Source: Alphaproteobacteria bacterium
Lineage (GTDB): Bacteria; Pseudomonadota; Alphaproteobacteria; Reyranellales; Reyranellaceae
DNA length: 64,000 nucleotides
NCBI GenBank assembly: GCA_016869975.1
Contig: VGCZ01000020.1
Span: 31,724 to 95,723 of the forward strand
Reading direction: 5' to 3'
Part shown: positions 59,007 through 64,000 of the stretch, one piece after another
Numbering within the stretch: the first letter of the stretch is position 1
How the letters are laid out: each line of letters begins with the position of its first letter
The notes under the pieces: model-generated
Told to the model about the DNA's origin: nothing
Seen by the model: the letters and a program-made list of their open reading frames with translations, nothing else
Databases searched by the model: none
Program-made: the position numbers and the translations under genes

Positions 59007-59837
59007 TCAACGCAAACGGAACTGGATCGGCATGACGAACTCGAATCGGTCGCCCGGCAGGTCGGCGGGCGGCGACGGTAGCGGCTGCGCGCGGCGTACA
59101 AGGTCCGCGGCTTCGCGGTCGAGGAGTTCGTGGCCCGACGGTCTCTCGATACTCTGCGCCAGAACCGCGCCCTGACGTGTCATGGTGAAACGCAGATAGA
59201 CCACGCCTTCGTCGCCCCGACTCTGCGCCGCGCCGGGATAGCGCCTGTGGCGCGCGAGATGCGCCAGCAAGCTGCTGCGCCACGAGGCCACAGCCTGCGG
59301 ACTGGCTTGCGCCGCTGCGGCCGGCGGCGCGGGTGAGGGCGACCCTGCCGCCGCCGCCACAGGCGCGGCACTGGGTGGCGCGCGCGACGGTTCGGCGCGC
59401 TTGGCCGCCACCTTCTCCGGCGGCTTCGGCGGCGGGGGCTGCGCGACCTTGGGCGGCGGCGACTTGAGGTCGACCGGCGGCGGCGGCTCGGGCGGCGGGA
59501 TCTCGATCGCGATCTCGATCTTCACCTCGGGCGGCGACTCCGGCGTCGCCAGCATGTCGAGCACGGGATTGCGCACCGCCGTCGGTGGCTCCGGCGGCTC
59601 GGTTTCGGGAATCAGTTTCGAGACATCCTCGGTCGACGCGATGGGTGTGGCCGCTGGCGCCAGATTGATCAGGATCGGCGAAGATGGCGGCGCGCCCTGA
59701 TCCTCGCTCCGCGGCCACGTCATTAATCCGGCGGCGATAGCACCGTGCGCCAGCAGCACCACGATCAGGCTCGCGCCCCAGCGCGCCAGGCCACGCCATG
59801 CGCCGTCACGATCGTCGGGTGGCCGCGCTGCCGTCAC
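59007..59837 (-). CDS. tonB: Energy transducer TonB
   Basis: TonB couples the ExbBD proton channel to outer-membrane receptors for siderophores and vitamins. The 276 residues have an N-terminal helix (ASLIVVLLAHGAIAAGLMTW), a long Pro-rich periplasmic linker with PPPEPPPPVDLKSPPPKV near 110-130, then a C-terminal TonB domain. The domain shows LLAHLARHRRYPGAAQSRGD, VYLRFTMTRQGAVL and ERPSGHELLDREAADLVRRA. GTG 59837 overlaps the exbD stop. It is the last of exbB-exbD-tonB. Confidence 0.93.
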   Translation of the reverse strand: MTAARPPDDRDGAWRGLARWGASLIVVLLAHGAIAAGLMTWPRSEDQGAPPSSPILINLAPAATPIASTEDVSKLIPETEPPEPPTAVRNPVLDMLATPESPPEVKIEIAIEIPPPEPPPPVDLKSPPPKVAQPPPPKPPEKVAAKRAEPSRAPPSAAPVAAAAGSPSPAPPAAAAQASPQAVASWRSSLLAHLARHRRYPGAAQSRGDEGVVYLRFTMTRQGAVLAQSIERPSGHELLDREAADLVRRAQPLPSPPADLPGDRFEFVMPIQFRLR

Positions 59838-60253
59838 TTCGCCTCGCCTTCGAGGCCGACCAGCGCGATCTTCAGGTAACCCGCCTTGCGTAGATCGTTC
59901 ATCAGTTCGGTGAGCTGGCCGTAGTCGATCGTGCGCGCGGCGCGTACGAAGACGCGCTGCTCCCGATCCTGACCGGTGGCGGCGTCGAGCGCTTGCGCGA
60001 GACCGGCGCGCGGCACCGCCTTCTCGCCGACGATCACCGAGAGGTCTTCCTTCAGCGTCAGGAACAGCGGCTCGGCGGGACGCGGCGTGCGCGCCGCGGT
60101 CGACACCGGCAGATCGACCGGCACGTCGACCGTGGCCAGCGGTGCGGCGACCATGAAGATGATCAGCAGCACGAGCATCACGTCGATGAAGGGCGTGACG
60201 TTGATCTCGTGGGTCTCGTTGAGGTCGTCGCCGTCGTCGAGCTTCGCCGCCAT
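59834..60253 (-). CDS. exbD: Biopolymer transport protein ExbD
   Basis: This 139-residue inner-membrane protein has one helix, NVTPFIDVMLVLLIIFMVAA, with the proton-channel Asp in the conserved PFIDVML. The periplasmic domain follows, with LFLTLKEDLSVIVGEKAVPR and ERVFVRAARTIDYGQLTELM-like segments. It forms the ExbBD channel that energises TonB. It starts 3 bp after exbB and its stop overlaps tonB. ExbD rather than TolR is favoured by the adjacent tonB. Confidence 0.93.
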   Translation of the reverse strand: MAAKLDDGDDLNETHEINVTPFIDVMLVLLIIFMVAAPLATVDVPVDLPVSTAARTPRPAEPLFLTLKEDLSVIVGEKAVPRAGLAQALDAATGQDREQRVFVRAARTIDYGQLTELMNDLRKAGYLKIALVGLEGEAK

Positions 60254-60256
60254 GGC

Positions 60257-61075
60257 TCACTCCGCTGCGTCGGCGAGGCGCGGGTGTTGGCGATCGAGGT
60301 CGCGGCCGGCGATGCGCAGCACCTCGGCAGAGGCATCGCCCAGCAGCGCGCGATAGCCGCCAATGGCGCGTGCGAAGACGTTGTAGATCACCACCGCCGG
60401 GATCGCGGCGACGAGGCCGATGGCGGTGGCGAGCAGCGCCTCGGCGATACCCGGCGCGACCACGGCGAGGCTGGTGGTCTGCGCCTTCGAGATACCGACG
60501 AAGCTGTTCATGATGCCCCACACCGTGCCGAACAGGCCGACGAACGGCGCGGTCGAGCCAATGGTGGCGAGCAGGCCGGTGCCGCGCGCCATGGCGCGGC
60601 CCGCGGCGGCTTCGATGCGCTCGAGGCGGCCGGCAATGCGCTGCTTGATGCCGGAGACCGGCAGGTCGGCGGACAGGCGGACCTCCTCGGTGGCGGCCCG
60701 TAGCAGGGACGCGACCACGCCGCGGTCGGCGCCCAGCGCGAGCTGCGCCTCGGGCAGCGACGGGGCCGTGGCCAGGCGACGCAAGCCCGATGCGGCCGCG
60801 CGTTTGGCCCGCATCAGTTCGATCGACTTGGCGAGCCACACCGTCCACGTCACGACCGAGGCGAAGGCCAGCCCGATCATCACCGCCTTCACGACTGGAT
60901 CAGCGCCGAGGAACATGCCCCAGGGGGAGAGGTTGCTCGGCAGATGCGCCGCGGGCAGCGTCGGCACCCGCACGACGTCCTGTCCGTGCGCGAGCATCGG
61001 CAAGACGCTTCCCACGGCTGCCACGCCGGCGAAGCGAAATATCTTGAAGGTCGAGGGCGCTGCAGGCGCGGTCAT
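60257..61075 (-). CDS. exbB: Biopolymer transport protein ExbB (MotA/TolQ/ExbB family)
   Basis: This 272-residue protein has a signal-like N-terminal region (to about residue 30) then three helices. [20 protein letters not shown] is the first; [20 protein letters not shown], then [20 protein letters not shown] and [20 protein letters not shown] are the conserved channel helices, including the Thr/Pro pattern of the family. It begins the exbB-exbD-tonB operon. A TGCGA-N5-TCGCA inverted repeat lies 19 bp upstream and may be an iron-responsive operator. Confidence 0.94.
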   Translation of the reverse strand: MTAPAAPSTFKIFRFAGVAAVGSVLPMLAHGQDVVRVPTLPAAHLPSNLSPWGMFLGADPVVKAVMIGLAFASVVTWTVWLAKSIELMRAKRAAASGLRRLATAPSLPEAQLALGADRGVVASLLRAATEEVRLSADLPVSGIKQRIAGRLERIEAAAGRAMARGTGLLATIGSTAPFVGLFGTVWGIMNSFVGISKAQTTSLAVVAPGIAEALLATAIGLVAAIPAVVIYNVFARAIGGYRALLGDASAEVLRIAGRDLDRQHPRLADAAE

Positions 61076-61093
61076 GTCGTAACTTAACGATAG

Positions 61094-61108
61094 TGCGAGT
61101 TAGTCGCA
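61094..61108. promoter_or_regulatory. TGCGA-N5-TCGCA inverted repeat upstream of exbB
   Basis: TGCGA and TCGCA flank GTTAG, an exact 5-bp inverted repeat in the exbB leader region, near a TATAAC on the minus strand around 61120. Iron regulators of the Fur family in some alphaproteobacteria use similar TGCGAATNATTCGCA-like sites. The middle here does not match that well, so the regulator is not assigned. Confidence 0.45.
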
Positions 61109-61215
61109 ATAACACTCAGATGTTATAGTGTACAGCCCTAGCGTTTGCTCCACGAGTCCGCGGCCGGCAACGAACCGATAGCTATAGCCTTTGGTGGGTT
61201 CGATCGCGGCGGCAC

Positions 61216-62367
61216 TCAGCGCGCCTCGTGGCGCCGGTCGTGATGCACGAGCTGGCCAGCGACGATCGTTGCCACAACAAACGGGCTGTCGCTGGCCTCT
61301 ACCAGCACGATGTCCGCGCGCTGGCCGGCCGCGATCTCGCCTCGATCATGGAGACCGGCGGCGCGCGCCGGGTTGGTCGAGACCAGCGGCCAGTACCTGG
61401 CAACGTCGCACCCATCCTCGCGCGCGAGCTGGAACGGCGCGCGGGGCAGGGCGGCGTAGTAGTAGTCCGAGGTCAGCACGTCGCACAGCCCGGCGCGCAC
61501 CATGTGCGCAGCCGAGACCAGGTTGAGGTGGCTGCCGCCGCGCACGACATTGGGCGCGCCCATGAGCACGTGGCCGTCGCCCTCGCGGCCGGTGCGCGCG
61601 GTGTCCTCGGTCAGCGGGAACTCGCACAGCCTGCAGCCCAACGCCTGGAATTCGCGCGTCATCTCCGGCGACTTGTCGTCGTGGCTCGCCAGCGGGATGG
61701 CGTGCTCGCGCGCGGCGGCGGCGAGGGTGGCGATCGCGCCAGGCACCTCGACGGCGCGCGCGCCCACGTCGCGCAGCAGCGCCTTGAATTGCGCCACCGG
61801 CACGCCGGCGCGCTCGACGTATTTCAGGACGGCGACCGGATCCTCGGCGCGCCGCAGCATCGCCGGCGTGTGGTCGTTGAAAGCCAGCAGGTGGACGCGG
61901 CCCTTCGCCAGCCAGTCGAGCACCGCGGGCACCGCGTCGAGATTGTAGGTCTCCCAGCGCAGATGCAGGCGCGTGTCGCAGGCGAGTCGCGGGCGCAGGC
62001 GATCGAGCGTGTCGGCGATGGCGTGCGCGCGCTCGCCGCCGCGCAGGCCCGGTTCCCAAGACCAGGTCAGCCCGTGATAGGCGGTGGTCACGCCATTGGC
62101 GACGAGTTGCCGGTCGGTGTCGAGCAGCGCCAGATCCTCGCGGAAAAACACGCCAGGCCGGGGCATCATCTGGCGTTCGAAGGCGTCGCCGTGCAGATCG
62201 ACGACGCCTGGCAGGGCGAGCAATCCGTCGGCGCGGATCTCGCGGCGCGCCTCTCCGTCGCGGCCGATCGCGGCGATCGAACCATCCTCTGTGTCGATCG
62301 TCGTCGGCTCGGTCAACGCGCCATCGACCAGCGCACGCACACCGGCAAGCTTCAGGGACGCCGCCAT
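61216..62367 (-). CDS. phnM: PhnM-like amidohydrolase (ribose-1-methylphosphonate-5-triphosphate diphosphatase)
   Basis: This 383-residue metal-dependent hydrolase matches PhnM, which removes pyrophosphate from alkylphosphonate ribose triphosphates in the C-P lyase pathway. LALPGVVDLHGDAFERQMMP near residue 51 carries the metal His in VDLHGD; LLAFNDHTPAML, ASHDDKSPEM and VLMGAPNVVRGGSHL are PhnM-specific. ATG 62367 follows GGAGG by seven bases. No other phn genes are seen, so it is an orphan or its partners are elsewhere. Confidence 0.88.
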   Translation of the reverse strand: MAASLKLAGVRALVDGALTEPTTIDTEDGSIAAIGRDGEARREIRADGLLALPGVVDLHGDAFERQMMPRPGVFFREDLALLDTDRQLVANGVTTAYHGLTWSWEPGLRGGERAHAIADTLDRLRPRLACDTRLHLRWETYNLDAVPAVLDWLAKGRVHLLAFNDHTPAMLRRAEDPVAVLKYVERAGVPVAQFKALLRDVGARAVEVPGAIATLAAAAREHAIPLASHDDKSPEMTREFQALGCRLCEFPLTEDTARTGREGDGHVLMGAPNVVRGGSHLNLVSAAHMVRAGLCDVLTSDYYYAALPRAPFQLAREDGCDVARYWPLVSTNPARAAGLHDRGEIAAGQRADIVLVEASDSPFVVATIVAGQLVHHDRRHEAR

Positions 62368-62432
62368 CACGATACCTCCAAGCGCCGGGTAAAGGCGCAG
62401 GGTGACGGCTTCATGACAAGGGCTGGATTGTC

Positions 62433-62786
62433 CTATCGAGTGGGCGCCTGCTCGTTGACCGGCACCTGGGTATAGCCCTTGTTGCGCATGCAGAAATTGG
62501 CCAGGCGTAACTCGTAGAAGGCGCGTTCGGTCTCGAGCCGCTGGCGCCACATGAAATAGTCGGGCCGATGGCGATAGCCCCAGTACGGTGCGCCCATGAT
62601 GCCGAAGCCCGAATGGAAGGCGTAGCTGCGGAAGGCCTCGCTGGCCGCCGCCCTGCGGCAGTCGAGCTGGTCGGCCTGCACCGTTTCAGCGTTCGCATCC
62701 GGCCTGTCCCAACGCATGGTCGGCGCGCAGGCACCGGCCAGCAGGCAGATCGCGGCCAGCGCCAAGAAACCTGACATCGCGCGCAT
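62433..62786 (-). CDS. Putative lipoprotein
   Basis: This 117-residue exported protein starts MRAMSGFLALAAICLLAGAC, with a lipobox-like LAGAC that puts a lipidated Cys at the mature N-terminus (the -3 residue is Ala rather than Leu, so it is atypical). The rest is polar with a helix, QADQLDCRRAAASEAFRSYA, and an aromatic stretch (GAPYWGYRHRPDYFMWRQRL), ending in YELRLANFCMRNKGY. No family is recognised. GGAGGGCAGAC precedes ATG 62786. It lies 65 bp upstream of phnM on the same strand. Confidence 0.7.
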   Translation of the reverse strand: MRAMSGFLALAAICLLAGACAPTMRWDRPDANAETVQADQLDCRRAAASEAFRSYAFHSGFGIMGAPYWGYRHRPDYFMWRQRLETERAFYELRLANFCMRNKGYTQVPVNEQAPTR

Positions 62787-62892
62787 GTCTGCCCTCCGTC
62801 GTGGGAGATCGCCGGCGCTTCGTCGTCCGTCAGCCGCACTATCGGTCGCATGAACCGGGATGTGAAGAGGGATCTGCTTCACATTCTGTGCG

Positions 62893-62921
62893 TTGACTAT
62901 TTGTTGTAAAAACAATATTAT
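62893..62921 (+). promoter_or_regulatory. Near-consensus sigma70 promoter
   Basis: TTGACT (62893-62898) and TATTAT (62916-62921) are separated by exactly 17 bases. The spacer is A/T-rich, with a TTGTT/AACAA inverted repeat that could bind a regulator. The transcript would start near 62928 and have a 110-base leader before the gene at 63037. Confidence 0.7.
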
Positions 62922-63036
62922 AAGCGAAGTTTATAAAGTCATTTATCAGAATTGGTCGCAGCGTGCCGACCGGAATCCCCATTCGAGACCCTGCGGTGGG
63001 CCGGCGCGAGTGAACACGCTGAACGCGGAGAGGAAT

Positions 63037-63234
63037 ATGAAGATCGCTCGACCGGCGCGTCCCTGGGAGGAGGCATCGCCTGCTGACCGGCCTGTCCCGC
63101 GCCGCCAGCGTTATGGGGTCGAATACGGCTTGGCTCTGGCCATCCTCTGCTTCATCAGCGTCTCGACCATTACCGCCATCAACATGAAGCCCGATTCCAT
63201 CGCCAACGACCGGGTTGCCGTCCGCTATCAATAG
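63037..63234 (+). CDS. Small Flp-pilin-like membrane protein
   Basis: This 65-residue protein has a basic N-terminus (MKIARPARPWEEASPADRPV), then RRQRYGVEYGLALAILCFIS leading into a single hydrophobic helix and a short NDRVAVRYQ tail. The YGVEYGLALA run resembles the processing-site region of Flp/Tad pilins (GxTAIEYGLIA), with Glu and Tyr at the expected spacing. The pre-pilin Gly is present but the leader is longer than usual. No tad genes are nearby. ATG 63037 follows GGAGAGG. A near-consensus promoter lies upstream. Confidence 0.55.
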   Translation: MKIARPARPWEEASPADRPVPRRQRYGVEYGLALAILCFISVSTITAINMKPDSIANDRVAVRYQ

Positions 63235-63288
63235 ACCGATCGGGTTTGCTAACGTCCCGGCCGCCAAGGGATGGTCGGGGGTCGAGTC

Positions 63289-64000
63289 ATGGCGCGCATC
63301 GCGGTCGGTGGTTTCCAGCATGAGACGAACACGTTCGCGCCGCAGAAGGCGACCTGGGAAGAGTTCGAGCGCGCCGACGCGTGGCCGCCCTTCGTCCGCG
63401 GGCCCGCGCTGATCGCCGCGGTCGAGGGCTTCAACATTCCCATCGCCGGCGCCGTCGCCGCGCTCAAGGAGCGTGGGCACGAGGTCGTGCCGCTCAGCTG
63501 GTGCTCGGCGCCACCCAGTTCCTATGTCACCCGGGACGCCTACGAGAAGGTCGCGGGCTGGCTGGTCGAGGACCTGAAGAAGCTCGGGCCGTTCGACGCG
63601 GTCTATCTCGACCTGCACGGCGCCATGGTCGCGGAGCATCACGAGGATGGCGAGGGCGAACTGATGCGCCGCGTACGCGGCGTGGTCGGAGACGCCATTC
63701 CACTGATCGCCAGCCTCGATTACCACACCAACATGACCGCCGAGATGGTGCGCTATTCGACGGCGATGATCGGCTACCGCACCTATCCGCATGTCGACAT
63801 GGCCGCCACCGGCCGGCGCGCGGCCGAGTTGCTCGACCGCCTGCTGAAGGACGGCAGGCCGCTGTACAAGGCCTATCGCCAGGTCGACTTCCTCATCCCG
63901 CTGGTCTGGCAGTGCACCTATCTCGAGCCGGCCAAGGGCCTGTTCGACCTGCTCGACGAGATCGAGACCGGCGGCAAGGGCGCGCCCGGCGGCTCGCACA
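63289..64000 (+). CDS. M81 family (MlrC-like) metallopeptidase, N-terminal part
   Basis: The first 237 residues are in the window; the gene runs off the right edge. GGFQHETNTFAPQKATWEEF opens the protein, and LDLHGAMVAEHHEDGEGELM and SLDYHTNMTAEMVRYSTAMI hold the zinc-binding Asp/His pattern of MlrC, the enzyme that completes microcystin breakdown. GYRTYPHVDMAATGRRAAEL is also typical. Most MlrC-like proteins are not in microcystin pathways, so a general dipeptidase or amidase role is likelier. The ATG has a weak ribosome-binding site. Confidence 0.9.
   Translation, partial: MARIAVGGFQHETNTFAPQKATWEEFERADAWPPFVRGPALIAAVEGFNIPIAGAVAALKERGHEVVPLSWCSAPPSSYVTRDAYEKVAGWLVEDLKKLGPFDAVYLDLHGAMVAEHHEDGEGELMRRVRGVVGDAIPLIASLDYHTNMTAEMVRYSTAMIGYRTYPHVDMAATGRRAAELLDRLLKDGRPLYKAYRQVDFLIPLVWQCTYLEPAKGLFDLLDEIETGGKGAPGGSH

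Noticed and set aside
59837..60848. Long minus-strand upstream extension of tonB through exbD and exbB
   Set aside because: It is the out-of-frame shadow of exbD and exbB; tonB starts at GTG 59837 overlapping the exbD stop.

Overview
The window is GC-rich (about two thirds G+C by eye), densely coded chromosomal DNA. It looks like an alphaproteobacterium: A-type Fe-S carrier ErpA, an ExoD-family protein, a SapC-family protein, a mitochondrial-type NDUFS4-like complex I subunit, ParE, PyrD class 2 and a FabG ending NGGMAMI. The many Bug/TctC-type binding proteins, CoA transferase, acyl-CoA dehydrogenase, D-aminoacylase-type hydrolases and EamA transporters suggest a catabolically versatile soil or water organism. 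A Reyranella-like or other Rhodospirillales/Hyphomicrobiales lineage would fit, but this is a guess. I see no phage, integrase, IS transposase, CRISPR array or rRNA operon.

Layout. 1-5 kb: end of fabG, a GNAT protein, pyrD, a nitroreductase, a KefB-type antiporter and two DUF559 endonuclease loci (one a remnant). 5-13 kb: parE, a YciA-type thioesterase, DUF1007 plus NicO metal transporter with a His-rich loop, an EamA transporter, an amidase, and an AraC-GyrI regulator coupled to an alkyltransferase-like protein. 13-22.5 kb: a catabolic region. Two D-aminoacylase-type amidohydrolases, an ABM monooxygenase and a cyclase read leftward; a tartrate/isopropylmalate-type dehydrogenase, a crotonase, a fluoroacetate-dehalogenase-like hydrolase, a Bug binding protein and a beta-carbonic anhydrase read rightward.

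22-34 kb: a secreted protein of four 39-residue repeats, an EamA/GST pair, a GlxA/FtrA-type regulator, a CoA transferase/EamA pair, a DUF4189 protein, ilvD, a nitronate-monooxygenase-like enzyme, a Bug protein and a Rieske oxygenase. 34-46.5 kb: xthA, erpA, SapC, a SMI1/KNR4-like protein, a small secreted repeat protein, EamA, a CHASE2 adenylate cyclase overlapping a D-glutamate cyclase gene, benE, acyl-CoA dehydrogenase, exoD, and a quinone reductase/SDR pair.

46.5-50 kb: a thiamine-precursor (HMP-type) ABC transporter. thiZ and thiX lie under a TPP riboswitch whose P1 helix covers the thiZ ribosome-binding region; thiY lies beyond an intervening opposite-strand membrane-protein gene. 50-57 kb: small secreted proteins, a DUF1963 protein, fhs, DUF2237, tRNA-Pro(TGG), the NDUFS4-like gene, tRNA-Arg(TCT) and an alpha/beta hydrolase. 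57-64 kb: an AT-rich promoter-like island, an M23 peptidase, exbB-exbD-tonB, an orphan phnM, a putative lipoprotein, a Flp-pilin-like small protein behind a near-consensus sigma70 promoter, and the start of an M81 (MlrC-like) peptidase.

Short palindromic intergenic repeats of at least three families occur at gene ends throughout, and both DUF559 loci adjoin one. Most of the window is ordinary core and catabolic content. The best leads are the riboswitch architecture, the dehalogenase-like active site, the two unrelated secreted repeat proteins, the DUF559/repeat association and the CHASE2 cyclase-D-glutamate cyclase coupling.
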